The position numbers and the translations under genes are program-made. Below are positions 16,718 to 25,161 of a stretch of 55,014 nucleotides of DNA, piece after piece. Each line of letters starts with the position of its first letter. Positions within the stretch are counted from its first letter, which is position 1. Source of the stretch: Spongiactinospora rosea (GTDB lineage Bacteria > Actinomycetota > Actinomycetes > Streptosporangiales > Streptosporangiaceae); NCBI RefSeq assembly GCF_003315795.1, contig NZ_QMEY01000038.1:1-55014 (forward strand), given 5' to 3'. The notes under the pieces are model-generated. The model made no database searches. It saw only the letters and a program-made list of their open reading frames with translations, and was not told the DNA's origin.

Positions 16718-17842
16718 TCAGCCGGTCGTCAGGGTCAGCCCATACGCGCTGAGGATGGGGTTGACCGGCTGGTGGAAGGTCGTGCCGCCGCTGCTGCAGT
16801 TGCCCGAGCCGCCGGAGGTGACGCCCTGGGCCTGGTTGCCGGAGATGAACGAGCCGCCGGAGTCACCGGGCTGGGCGCACGCGGAGGTGCGGGTGACGCC
16901 GCGGACCGTGCCCTGCGAGTAGGTCACGCTGGTGTTGTGCTGCTGGATGGTGCCGCAGCGCCATCCGGTGGTGGAGCCGGAGCGGCAGATCGACGCGCCG
17001 ACGGACGCCTGCGTGGAGCCGCGGACGGTGACGTTCTGGCCACCGGAGCCGCGCACGTACGGCGTGGAGGTGTTGCCGGGGGCGGAGACGTAGGCGTAGT
17101 CGCTGCCCGGGAAGACCGAGCCCACGAAGGTGCCGGTGGGCTGGGTGGTCCGTGCGCCGGTCCGCCCGCAGTGCCCGGCGGTCACGAAGCCGGGGGTACC
17201 GCCGCGGGTGGCCGAGAAGCCGATCGAGCAGCGGCTGGAGCCGATGTAGTACGCGGCGCCACCGACGATGTTGATGTAGGTCTGCGGGCGCTCGGCGGAC
17301 ACGACCACGCGGACCTGGCTCTTGTCCACGCCCGCCGCCGAGATGAGGGCCTCGGCGTCGGCCTGCTGCTGGGCGGACACCACGACCGAGTTGGTCGCCA
17401 CGTCCACGTACCACAGCGAGGCGCGGGCCTGGGCGGGTGCGGGCGCCTGGTCGAGCCGGGCCTTCAGCGCGTCGAGCTGCGCCAGCGAACGGGCCGCGAG
17501 CACCGGCTGGGCGCCCTGGGCCTCGATCGCGGGGGCGGCCGCGGCGTCGGTGGTGGCGACCAGGAGCCTGGAGGCGTCGTGGTTCAGCCAGGCTCCGGCG
17601 TAGGAGCCGCCGAGGGTGGCGGTGAGCTTGGACTCCACCTTGGCGGCGCGTTCCTCGTTGGCCAGCCGGACCCGGACCTGCTGCTCGGTCAGGCCCAGGT
17701 CGCGCTCCAGCGCGTCGATCATCGCGGGCGGCGCGGGGTCGGCCGGGGCCGCGATGACGTCGGCGGCGGCCGGGGCCGCGGTGGCGGCCAGGCACAGGGC
17801 GGCGATGGCCGCGCCGATGATTACCGAGCGTTGACTTGACAT
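16718..17842 (-). CDS. Secreted S1E (streptogrisin/alpha-lytic type) serine protease precursor
   Basis: 374-aa prepro-protease. Residues 1 to about 28 are a signal peptide (VIIGAAIAALCLAATAAPAAA). A ~160-residue alpha-lytic-type pro-region follows (DLGLTEQQVRVRLANEERAA, then SLWYVDVATNSVVV), which normally acts as folding chaperone. The mature domain starts near YINIVGGAAYYIG and has the chymotrypsin-fold triad: His in FVTAGHCG, Asp in GSDYAYV and Ser in QPGDSGGS. Cysteine pairs around CSIGF/GHCG, CRSG/WRCG and SACAQ/GNCSS fit the conserved disulfides. The ATG at 17842 has AAGGA 6 bases upstream. It probably degrades extracellular protein; specificity is not deducible. Confidence 0.94.
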   Translation of the reverse strand: MSSQRSVIIGAAIAALCLAATAAPAAADVIAAPADPAPPAMIDALERDLGLTEQQVRVRLANEERAAKVESKLTATLGGSYAGAWLNHDASRLLVATTDAAAAPAIEAQGAQPVLAARSLAQLDALKARLDQAPAPAQARASLWYVDVATNSVVVSAQQQADAEALISAAGVDKSQVRVVVSAERPQTYINIVGGAAYYIGSSRCSIGFSATRGGTPGFVTAGHCGRTGARTTQPTGTFVGSVFPGSDYAYVSAPGNTSTPYVRGSGGQNVTVRGSTQASVGASICRSGSTTGWRCGTIQQHNTSVTYSQGTVRGVTRTSACAQPGDSGGSFISGNQAQGVTSGGSGNCSSGGTTFHQPVNPILSAYGLTLTTG

Positions 17843-17951
17843 ATGCACTCCTTGCTGGGGGTGCTGTCAAGTTAACGGCGGAAAACGAAAGGGGGATGTA
17901 CTGAATTACTCCTATCGCGGTGTTATGAGTAGCCCCACCTCCCCCGATGCC

Positions 17952-19985
17952 TCAATCCGGGCGCGGCGCGGGATTCGCGGTCACGGATCTCAGCAGCGGC
18001 CGGGTGAGCGCACCGGCCCCGACGACTCCGGCGAATCCGAGTACCAGGCAGCCCACCAGTACCACCACGCCCGTGACGCTCACCGCACCGGCCATGATCG
18101 GCAGCCCGCACACCACTCCGGCCAGCACCGAGCCGCCGCCCATCACGGTGAGTGGGATCAGCGTCTCCGCGCGCCGGGCCCGGTCCAGCACCGAGAGCGG
18201 CGTGCCCGCCAGGCGCAGCAGCGCGTAGGTCTGCCTGCGGTCCAGGATCGAGGAGGCGGCGGTGATCCCCGCGCTGGCCACGGCGACCAGGAACGACACG
18301 GTCAGCACCACGATGGTGCCGGTGCGGACGTCGTTCAGGAGCATGCCGCCCTCACGCCCGTCGTCGGCGGGCGAGGTGGCCGAGTGGCCGGGCGAGAGGC
18401 CCGCGAGCGCGGTGCGGGCCCGGTCCACGGTGGCCGGGTCGTCCCGCTCCAGCTTGGCGGTGAGCAGCCGGGCCGCCGCCTTTTCCGTGTCCTTTTCTGA
18501 GCCCTTTTGGGTGCTTTTTCCGCGGCCTTTTTCTGAGCCCCCGGGCGCGCTCTTTCCGGGCTCGTCGACCACCACGGTGGCGCGTACTCCGGCCGCGGTC
18601 AGCCGGGCGTCGGCCGCCTTGGCGACCGCCGCGACCTCCCGCGCGGGCACTTCGAGCCGCAGCTCCCCGGCGGGCCGCTCCCCCATCATGCCGCCGGACG
18701 GCGACAGCAGGCCCAAAAATCCGGCGACGAACCCGGTGAGCGCGACACCGCTGACCGTCCGCCACGCCGCGCGCGGGTCGTCCACCAGCCGGCGGCCCGC
18801 CAGCAGCCGGGCGGGCCCCCTGGCCGTCGCGGTGGTGATCCGGCCGATCAGCCCGACCACCCACGGGCCCGCCAGGTTGATCGACAGGAACCCGAGGCCG
18901 AGCATGATGATGAACGCGCCCCAGCCGATGCCGCCGATCATCGGCGCGGCGGCCAGTACCGCGAGCGTCACCACGAGCCTGATCGCCCGCATGCCCGGCG
19001 GCGTCTGCCGCCGCGCCACGCCCAGCGGGCTCACCACGACCTGCCGCAGCCCGGCCACCGCGGACAGCCCGACCAGCAGCGGCACGGCCAGCAGCACCCC
19101 CGCCACCGGCAGCGCGCCCGGCCACAGGTCGCCCGCGTACCAGCCGCCCCCGCCGATCGGGATGTGCGCGAGCAGCGGCACGGCCAGGGCGTACACGACC
19201 AGCCCGGCCAGCGCCCCCGCGCCGGCCACGACCACGGCCTCGGCGACCGTCATCGACACCACCTGGCCCGGCGTCGCGCCGACCAGCCGCAGCGCGGCCA
19301 GCCGCTGGTCCCGCCGGGCCACGGTGAGCCGGGCCGCCGCCCCGCCGAACACCAGCAGCGGGACCACCACCAGCACGGTCGCGATCAGCGCGAGGATCCG
19401 GTAGCCGGAGGCCATCTCGCCGTGCTCGCCGCCGAACCCGGCGACCCGGGTCGGCGGGATCGCGTTGAGCGGGCGCTCCGAGCCGGGGGCCGGGAGCGCC
19501 ATCGCCGGGTCGTCGGCCGCGCGGCCCACCACCGCGACCAGTTCGTCCCCGTGCACCAGCCCCGCGTCCCCGATGATCCGCACCGGCCCGGCGGGGAACC
19601 GCCCGGCCAGCTCGGCGGGCGGCAGTTCGCGGGCGAGCGCGGCCAGCGCGGGCGACATCCACACCTCTCCGGGCGCGGGGACGTGGGCCAGCCCCGCCGG
19701 CGGCGCGATCCCCGGCCGCAGCGCGGCGATCTCCACCAGGGAGATGATCCGCTCCCCTGCGTAATCCGGACGCGCCGACTGGACGGCCACGGCCGCCCCC
19801 TGCGCGGCGACCGGATTGCGCCACGCCCCCCGATCGGCACGGGCCTCGAAGGCGATGTTCATGCCCACCGCGAACAGCAGGAGGGCCGTGGACACCGCGA
19901 CCGCCGCCAGCGTCAGCCCCGCGCCGACGAGCCCCCGCGCTCCGCCGCCGCGTAGCAGCCGCCAGCTCAGCCGAAGGGTGTTCAC
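17952..19985 (-). CDS. FtsX/MacB-type ABC transporter permease
   Basis: 677-aa integral membrane protein. An N-terminal transmembrane segment (LVGAGLTLAAVAVSTALLLF) is followed by a large extracytoplasmic region, then several membrane segments in two FtsX-like repeats (ILALIATVLVVVPLLVFGG with VARRDQRLAALRLVGATPGQV; later GTIVVLTVSFLVAVASAGITAAS with DRRQTYALLRLAGTPLSVL). The second soluble region contains a lysine/glutamate low-complexity insert (SEKGRGKSTQKGSEKDTEK). The ATG overlaps the stop of the ATPase gene (ATGA). Such permeases use ATP hydrolysis to move or release hydrophobic compounds, lipoproteins or antibiotics; the substrate here is unknown. Confidence 0.9.
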   Translation of the reverse strand: MNTLRLSWRLLRGGGARGLVGAGLTLAAVAVSTALLLFAVGMNIAFEARADRGAWRNPVAAQGAAVAVQSARPDYAGERIISLVEIAALRPGIAPPAGLAHVPAPGEVWMSPALAALARELPPAELAGRFPAGPVRIIGDAGLVHGDELVAVVGRAADDPAMALPAPGSERPLNAIPPTRVAGFGGEHGEMASGYRILALIATVLVVVPLLVFGGAAARLTVARRDQRLAALRLVGATPGQVVSMTVAEAVVVAGAGALAGLVVYALAVPLLAHIPIGGGGWYAGDLWPGALPVAGVLLAVPLLVGLSAVAGLRQVVVSPLGVARRQTPPGMRAIRLVVTLAVLAAAPMIGGIGWGAFIIMLGLGFLSINLAGPWVVGLIGRITTATARGPARLLAGRRLVDDPRAAWRTVSGVALTGFVAGFLGLLSPSGGMMGERPAGELRLEVPAREVAAVAKAADARLTAAGVRATVVVDEPGKSAPGGSEKGRGKSTQKGSEKDTEKAAARLLTAKLERDDPATVDRARTALAGLSPGHSATSPADDGREGGMLLNDVRTGTIVVLTVSFLVAVASAGITAASSILDRRQTYALLRLAGTPLSVLDRARRAETLIPLTVMGGGSVLAGVVCGLPIMAGAVSVTGVVVLVGCLVLGFAGVVGAGALTRPLLRSVTANPAPRPD

Positions 19986-20677
19986 CTCGGCACCCCCGCC
20001 GCGGGCGCGCCGGAGACGATCAGCCCGTCGCGCACCTCGACGACGCCGTCACACCAGCGCGCCACCTCACGGTCGTGCGTCACCAGCACCAGCGAGGCCC
20101 CGTTGCCGCGGGTCGCCTCCACCAGCAGGTCCATGGTGGCCTGGCCGGTGGCCTGGTCCAGGGCCCCGGTGGGCTCGTCGGCGAACACCACGGCGGGGCC
20201 GGTCACCAGCGCGCGGGCGATGGCCACCCGCTGCGCCTGTCCCCCGGACAGCTCGCCGGGACGGCGCTGCTCCATGCCGGCCAGCCCGAGCGGCCCGAAC
20301 CAGGCCATCGCCTGGTTCACCGCGACGCCGCGCGGCACGCCGCCCAGCATCAGCGGCAGTGCGACGTTCTCGACCGCGGGCAGTTCGGGCAGCAACTGCC
20401 CGAACTGGAAGACGAACCCGAACTTGGTGCGGCGCAGCGCGCTGCGCTCCCGCTCGCGCATGGTGTCCACCCGCTGCCCGAGCAGGATCACCTCTCCCTC
20501 GTCCGGCTTCATGATCCCGGCCAGGCAGTGCAACAGGGTGGACTTGCCCGACCCCGACGGGCCCATGATCGCGACCGACTCCCCGCGCTGCACCCGCAGC
20601 CCGACCCCGGCCAGGGCGGTGGCCGGCCCGAACCGCTTGACCAGGGCACGGCCTTCGAGAACGACTCCTTCACTCAT
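19982..20677 (-). CDS. LolD/MacB-type ABC transporter ATPase
   Basis: 231-aa nucleotide-binding subunit. Walker A GPSGSGKST, Q-loop region FQFGQLLPEL, signature LSGGQAQRVAIARAL, Walker B VVFADEPTGALD and switch histidine LVTHDREVARW are all intact. The VENVALPLMLGG segment is typical of the LolD/MacB group. The ATG at 20677 is favoured because AAGG lies about 8 bases upstream; a GTG at 20683 would be too close to it. It forms a two-gene unit with the permease. No substrate-binding or membrane-fusion gene is present, as is usual for this family in Gram-positive bacteria. Confidence 0.93.
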   Translation of the reverse strand: MSEGVVLEGRALVKRFGPATALAGVGLRVQRGESVAIMGPSGSGKSTLLHCLAGIMKPDEGEVILLGQRVDTMRERERSALRRTKFGFVFQFGQLLPELPAVENVALPLMLGGVPRGVAVNQAMAWFGPLGLAGMEQRRPGELSGGQAQRVAIARALVTGPAVVFADEPTGALDQATGQATMDLLVEATRGNGASLVLVTHDREVARWCDGVVEVRDGLIVSGAPAAGVPR

Positions 20678-20894
20678 ACGCACGACCTTGCCGGACCGGC
20701 GGGCGCGGCCGGATCGGCCATCAGGCCGCCCCGGCGGCCAGGTGATCGGCCGAAAGTCGTACTTTCACCGCGCGGCCTGACATGCGCGGCGGATCGGGGG
20801 GAAGGCCATACCGGACGCGCGCCGACCGCGCGGATACCCGGAACAGGCCCCGCCACCAGGCATGATGGTCGCCGGATCGGTCGAAGGGATGATC

Positions 20895-21590
20895 ATGGAC
20901 GTCGTTTCTCTGGTCACCGGCGCCAACCGGGGGATCGGCCTGGAGGTCTGCCGGCAGCTCGCCGCCGCCGGGCACACGGTCGTGCTCACCGCGCGGTCGG
21001 CGGACAAGGCGGAGGCCGCCGCCCGCGACCTCGCGGGCGAGGGGCTGCCGGTCCATCCGATGCGGCTCGACGTGTCCGCCCAGGGCGAGCCGGAGCGGGC
21101 GGCCAAGGAGCTGGCCGGCCGGTTCGGACGGCTGGACGTGCTGGTCAACAACGCCGCCATCGCCTACGACACCTCACAGCGGGCGTCGGCGGCCGACCTG
21201 GGCGTGGTGCGGACGGCCCTGGAGACCAACCTGTACGGCGCGTGGCGTACCGTGCTCGGCCTGCTGCCCCTGCTGCGGGCGAGCGCCCGCCCGAGGATCG
21301 TCAACGTCTCCAGCGGCGCGGGGTCGCTCACCACCATGGGCGGCGGCACCCCCGCCTACCGGGTCTCCAAGGCGGCGCTCAACGCGCTGACCCGGATGCT
21401 CGCCGACGAGCTGCGGGTGGAGGGCATCCTGGTCAACGCGGTCTGCCCGGGGTGGGTGGCCACCGACATGGGCGGCCGGGGCGGGCGGCCGGTGGCCGAG
21501 GGCGCGGCGGGCATCGTGTGGGCCGCCACGCTGCCCGGCGACGGGCCGACCGGCGGGTTCTTCCGCGACCGCAAACCGGTGCCGTGGTGA
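20895..21590 (+). CDS. Short-chain dehydrogenase/reductase
   Basis: 231-aa classical SDR with an NADP(H)-binding Rossmann fold: TGANRGIG glycine motif, LTARSADKAE (arginine after the second strand favours NADPH), NNAAIAYD, the catalytic serine in NVSSGAG, and Tyr/Lys in AYRVSKAALN. The tail AVCPGWVATDMGG and GGFFRDRKPVPW resembles carbonyl reductase-like actinobacterial SDRs. The ATG at 20895 is preceded by GAAGGG at 6 bases. It stands alone, divergent from the ABC pair and convergent on the L,D-transpeptidase gene (7 bases between stops). Substrate unknown. Confidence 0.92.
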   Translation: MDVVSLVTGANRGIGLEVCRQLAAAGHTVVLTARSADKAEAAARDLAGEGLPVHPMRLDVSAQGEPERAAKELAGRFGRLDVLVNNAAIAYDTSQRASAADLGVVRTALETNLYGAWRTVLGLLPLLRASARPRIVNVSSGAGSLTTMGGGTPAYRVSKAALNALTRMLADELRVEGILVNAVCPGWVATDMGGRGGRPVAEGAAGIVWAATLPGDGPTGGFFRDRKPVPW

Positions 21591-21597
21591 GGCAGGG

Positions 21598-22374
21598 TCA
21601 GCGGCCGCGGAACCTTCCGTGCCCGCCGCGTTCCCCGCGCCGGTCGTACCTCTCGTACTCGCGGTTCCACACCTCGCGTCCCTCGCGCACGTACACCGGC
21701 TCGCCCACGCCCACCATCCGGTAGAGGCGGTCGGCCACGTGCATGGGCAGCCGCACGCAGCCGTGCGAGGCGGGCCGCGGCGGGACCTTGGTGGAGCCGT
21801 GCATGGCGATGCCGCCGTTGAAGTACAGGGAGTTGTACATCGAGCCCAGCGGGCCGGTGGTCCAGCCCGGTGACCTGCTGGTGACCCGGTAGTCGCCGAC
21901 GGGGGTGATCGCGTCGCCGCACCTGCCGTTGTGGCAGTAGTGGACCTCCGCGCCGGTGGAGACGTGCGAGACGAGCACCGGGCGGTGCGCGCGGTAGACC
22001 GTGAGGAGCTGGCGGCCGAGGTTGATCTCGACCCGGTCGGCCGCGCCGGACGGGACCATGGCCTGCGGCGCCCGCCTGCGGTCGATGGCCCGCAGGACGT
22101 ACTCGTCGGCGACCCCGCGCGTGGGCAGCCCCCTGGACTTCTGGAAGGCCCACAGGGCGGTCGTCGTCTCCCCCCCGAACCGCCCGTTGACCGGGCCCGG
22201 GTCGAAGCCGAGCCGGTCCAGCGCGCGTTGCAGGCGTTTCACCTCCATCCCCCGGTCACCGGGGCGCAGGACCTCGGGAGAGGCGGCGGCGGCCGGTGCC
22301 GCCACGGCGATCCCGGCCGCGCCCGCGGTCCCGGCGAGGGCGAGGACGGCGGCGAAAGGCGCTACATATTTCAT
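21598..22374 (-). CDS. Secreted L,D-transpeptidase with peptidoglycan-binding domain
   Basis: 258-aa exported enzyme making 3-3 peptidoglycan cross-links. A signal peptide (FAAVLALAGTAGAAGIAVAAPAAAA) is followed by a PG_binding_1 domain (LRPGDRGMEVKRLQRALDRL, GRFGGETTTALWAFQ) at about 35-90. The YkuD domain (about 112-235) has the catalytic set: His in GGIAMHGST and SHGCVRLP with the nucleophilic Cys. The C-terminus is basic (RYDRRGERGGHGRFRGR). ATG 22374 is chosen; a GTG precedes it directly and no strong ribosome binding site is visible. The long leader region 22375-22703 carries inverted repeats. Confidence 0.93.
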   Translation of the reverse strand: MKYVAPFAAVLALAGTAGAAGIAVAAPAAAASPEVLRPGDRGMEVKRLQRALDRLGFDPGPVNGRFGGETTTALWAFQKSRGLPTRGVADEYVLRAIDRRRAPQAMVPSGAADRVEINLGRQLLTVYRAHRPVLVSHVSTGAEVHYCHNGRCGDAITPVGDYRVTSRSPGWTTGPLGSMYNSLYFNGGIAMHGSTKVPPRPASHGCVRLPMHVADRLYRMVGVGEPVYVREGREVWNREYERYDRRGERGGHGRFRGR

Positions 22375-22460
22375 CACAATCCATTGATTACCCGGAATGC
22401 ACGAGAAAGCAGCCTAGATCCATCTAGATAGGTCGCAAAGTTTCCCTCATTCCCCCCAAC

Positions 22461-22481
22461 ATATCCGGATAAAACGGATAT
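22461..22481. promoter_or_regulatory. Inverted repeat in the L,D-transpeptidase / collagen-like intergenic region
   Basis: Perfect 7-base arms ATATCCG and CGGATAT separated by 7 bases (GATAAAA), in the 329-base divergent gap between the L,D-transpeptidase and collagen-like genes. This is a typical spacing for a dimeric regulator. The rest of the gap is AT-richer than its surroundings and holds no gene that I can see. Confidence 0.4.
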
Positions 22482-22683
22482 CGCGTACTACTCCTTGCTA
22501 TTCTCAATTAACGCCTCACAAGTGGGCTAGAATCGCGATGCCGTAGGGCACGTAGGGATTTCCGTTTACTGTGACATCCATTGCCGTAGGCTAGGAGATA
22601 TTCGCGCGTGGCCATCTCTACCTGGGGGTATCCCTGGACTGCCCCGCTATCGCGAGGTAACGGTAGATCGGTCCTATGGGATC

Positions 22684-22703
22684 GTGATTGACACGGGAAT
22701 CAC
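22684..22703 (+). promoter_or_regulatory. Inverted repeat directly before the collagen-like gene start
   Basis: Arms GTGATT (22684-22689) and AATCAC (22698-22703) flank GACACGGG, ending exactly before the ATG at 22704. The weak ribosome binding site (GGGAA) overlaps the repeat, so a bound protein or an RNA hairpin could block initiation. Confidence 0.35.
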
Positions 22704-23507
22704 ATGACTTCTCAGACTAAGAGATGGGCTCCGGTGCTTCGCTCCGGTTCGCGCGCCCTCGCCACGGCGGCCGCCCTGACGCTGGCGGGCGCCGCGCTTG
22801 TCGCGGCGTCCCAGACGCCCGCCACGGCCGGCACCGAGGCCATCAGCACGCAGATCAGCATCACCGGCGAGAAGCCGCTGCTCGGCTGCCGGGGCCGCTG
22901 GTGCGGCCGCCGCTGCTGGCACCGTCCCTGCTGGCGTCACCGTCACCACCGTCACCACCACCACGGGCACCACAAGGGCCAGCGCGGCGAGCGCGGTCCG
23001 GCCGGTCCCACGGGCCCGGCGGGTCCCGCCGGTCCTGCCGGGCCGCCTGGACCTCCCGGGCCGCCTGGAAAGAAGCACGATGACAAGTGGTCGGACGACA
23101 AGTGGTCCGACGACAAGTGGTCGGACGACAAGAACGACGACAAGTGGAACGACGACAAGTGGTACGACGAGGACGAGACGTCCACGCCGACCATCGGTGA
23201 GGACAAGAAGTCCAAGAAGCCGAAGTCGAAGCCGAAGAAGGACACCTGGGAAGACAAGAAGAAGGAGTGGGAGGACTCCGAGGACTCCAGCGGAGACTCG
23301 GACGACGACTCCGACGACACCACGAGCGGCAACTCCGACGCCGCCGAGTTCTTCCGGTGGGTGCTGGAGAGCGAGCGGGCCAGCGGCTCCCAGGGGAGCA
23401 GCCGGACCAGCGGCAAGGCGCCTTCGAGCGCGCCCGCACAGGCGAGTTCGCCGCAGGCGAGCTCCCAGCCGGTGTCGGCTCAGTTCCCGGTTCGCCCGGC
23501 GATGTGA
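22704..23507 (+). CDS. Secreted collagen-like protein with Cys/His-rich head and DDKW repeats
   Basis: 267 aa, not assignable to a known family as a whole. Residues 1 to about 42 look like a signal peptide (RALATAAALTLAGAALVAAS, QTPATAG). Residues 62-76 carry four cysteines (C-x4-C-x3-C-x4-C), followed by a histidine cluster (HRHHRHHHHGHH, 79-90), suggesting metal binding. Residues 92-124 are eleven uninterrupted Gly-x-y triplets (GERGPAGPTGPAG onward, then three GPP). Next come near-exact DDKWS repeats (126-153), a lysine-rich then aspartate-rich stretch, and a Ser/Ala/Gln-rich tail. No membrane anchor or sortase signal is visible at the C-terminus. The Gly-x-y tract could form a short collagen triple helix with flanking trimerisation; function unknown. 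Confidence 0.85.
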   Translation: MTSQTKRWAPVLRSGSRALATAAALTLAGAALVAASQTPATAGTEAISTQISITGEKPLLGCRGRWCGRRCWHRPCWRHRHHRHHHHGHHKGQRGERGPAGPTGPAGPAGPAGPPGPPGPPGKKHDDKWSDDKWSDDKWSDDKNDDKWNDDKWYDEDETSTPTIGEDKKSKKPKSKPKKDTWEDKKKEWEDSEDSSGDSDDDSDDTTSGNSDAAEFFRWVLESERASGSQGSSRTSGKAPSSAPAQASSPQASSQPVSAQFPVRPAM

Positions 23508-23525
23508 GTCCGGCCGACGGATTCA

Positions 23526-23559
23526 GGTGCCGCGCCCGGGCCTGCCCAGGCGCGGCACC
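23526..23559. terminator. Bidirectional hairpin between the collagen-like and D-aminoacylase genes
   Basis: Perfect 11-base arms GGTGCCGCGCC and GGCGCGGCACC with inner GGGC/GCCC pairing, between convergent stops at 23507 and 23580. Confidence 0.75.
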
Positions 23560-23579
23560 CGCGTTGCGGGCGCGATCCT

Positions 23580-25157
23580 TCAGGACCGCGCCGGCAGCAG
23601 GCGGCGGCCGGCCCGCACACCGAGGTGCCGGCCGTCCGTCACGGTGAGCCGCCCGGCCTGCGCCACCCAGGCGATGCCTTCGGGCGCGCCGGCCGGATCG
23701 TGGTAGTCGCCCGTGTCCCGTACCGTGACCGGGTCGAAGGCGACCAGGTCGGCGATCAGGCCCGGGGCGATCCTGCCCCGGTCCGGGACGCCGAACCACG
23801 CGGCGGGCAGCGCGGTCATCCGCCGGACGGCCTCGCCCAGCGTCAGCACTCCGGCCTCGCGCACGTAGCGGCCGAGGATCCGGGGGAAGGTGCCGTAGAG
23901 GCGCGGATGGGGGCGACCGGCGGTGCCCGGCGGGAGGCCGTCGCTGCCGATCATCGTGTGCGGGTGGGCGAGGGCGGCGCGTACGTCGTCCTCGTCCATC
24001 CAGAAGGTCACCGCCGACACCCGCAGCCTCTCTGAGACCAGCACGTGGATCAGCGCCTCGACGGGGTCGGCGCGAAGGTCCGCGGCGACCTCGGCGAGCG
24101 TGCGCCCGACGTGCGCGCCGCTCGCCGTGTCGGTGATCAGCATGGCGTCCCAGCCCGCCAGGGCCACGCGGTTCTCCCATCCGGGCGGGCCGTCGGCGAG
24201 GTCGCGGGCCAGCCGCCGGGCCGCGTCCGGCGCGCACAGCCGGGCGAGCACCGCGGGCGCGTCGCCCGCCAGGTAGGACGGCGGCAGCGCGGCGGTCAGC
24301 GACGTGGAGGAGGCCGCGTAGGGGTAGGCGTCCTGGCGTACCGGCAGGCCGCTCTCGCGGGCGCGGTCCAGCAGCGCGAGCGCGCGGCCGACGCCGCCGC
24401 GGTTGGACCGTCCGACCGACTTCAGGTGGGAGATCTGGGCGCGGCAGCCGGTGTCCGCGGCGACGCGCAGCGCCTCCTCGATGGCGGGGATCAGGTGCGC
24501 GCCCTCGGCGCGCAGGTGGGTGGCGTACACGCGGCCCGGGCCGAGCGCGGCGGCCAGCGCGATCAGCTCCTCGGTGCCCGCGTACGCGCCCGGCGGGTAG
24601 ATCAGCCCGCTGGACAGGCCGAACGCGCCCGCCTCCAGCGCCTCCTCCAAGCATCGCCGCATCTCGGCCAGCTCGGCGGGCGCGGGCGGCCGGTCGGCGA
24701 TGCCGAAGGCGGCCACGCGCAGCGTGCCGTGGCCGACCAGGGGGCAGTGGTTGGTGACGTAGCCCCCGGCGTCGGCGGCGGCGAGGAAGCCGGGGAACCC
24801 CGTCCAGGTGGGCTCCACCTGGGGGAACAGGCGTGAGACGTACTCGGTGTAGGTGGCGGCGTCGCCGCGCGGCGCGAGGCTGAAGCCGCAGTTGCCGACG
24901 ATCTCGGTGGTGACGCCCTGGAGGATCTTCGTGGTGTCGTCGGCGGCCAGGAAGGGGGCGTTGTCGGCGTGCGAGTGCGCGTCGATGAAGCCGGGCGCGA
25001 CGACCAGCCCGCTCGCGTCGATCTCCGGCACGCCCGAGAACGCCCCCGGCGGTCCCACCACGGCGATCCGCTCCCCGTCCACCAGGACGTCACCGGGCTC
25101 GGGCTCGCCGCCCCCGCCGTCGGCCACCAGGCCGCCGGTCACCGCGTATCGGCTCAT
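23580..25157 (-). CDS. D-aminoacylase / N-acyl-D-amino-acid deacylase family amidohydrolase
   Basis: 525-aa metal-dependent amidohydrolase. The N-terminal beta-sandwich strand (GDVLVDGERIAVVG) leads to the TIM barrel with GFIDAHSHADNAP (HxH metal ligands), EIVGNCGFS (the metal-bridging cysteine typical of D-aminoacylases), VYATHLRAEG, QISHLKS and the catalytic aspartate in MIGSDGLP. The barrel end DLVAFDPVTVRDTGDY is characteristic. The ATG at 25157 lies 4 bases after the stop of the hydrolase gene; the longer open frame above it is a shadow of that gene. It likely removes acyl groups from N-acyl-D-amino acids, possibly products delivered by the upstream transporter and hydrolase. Confidence 0.92.
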   Translation of the reverse strand: MSRYAVTGGLVADGGGGEPEPGDVLVDGERIAVVGPPGAFSGVPEIDASGLVVAPGFIDAHSHADNAPFLAADDTTKILQGVTTEIVGNCGFSLAPRGDAATYTEYVSRLFPQVEPTWTGFPGFLAAADAGGYVTNHCPLVGHGTLRVAAFGIADRPPAPAELAEMRRCLEEALEAGAFGLSSGLIYPPGAYAGTEELIALAAALGPGRVYATHLRAEGAHLIPAIEEALRVAADTGCRAQISHLKSVGRSNRGGVGRALALLDRARESGLPVRQDAYPYAASSTSLTAALPPSYLAGDAPAVLARLCAPDAARRLARDLADGPPGWENRVALAGWDAMLITDTASGAHVGRTLAEVAADLRADPVEALIHVLVSERLRVSAVTFWMDEDDVRAALAHPHTMIGSDGLPPGTAGRPHPRLYGTFPRILGRYVREAGVLTLGEAVRRMTALPAAWFGVPDRGRIAPGLIADLVAFDPVTVRDTGDYHDPAGAPEGIAWVAQAGRLTVTDGRHLGVRAGRRLLPARS

Positions 25158-25161
25158 CCGC

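Noticed and set aside
22375..22703. Riboswitch (ydaO type) upstream of the L,D-transpeptidase
   Set aside because: The gap has inverted repeats but no recognisable conserved riboswitch core on either strand.
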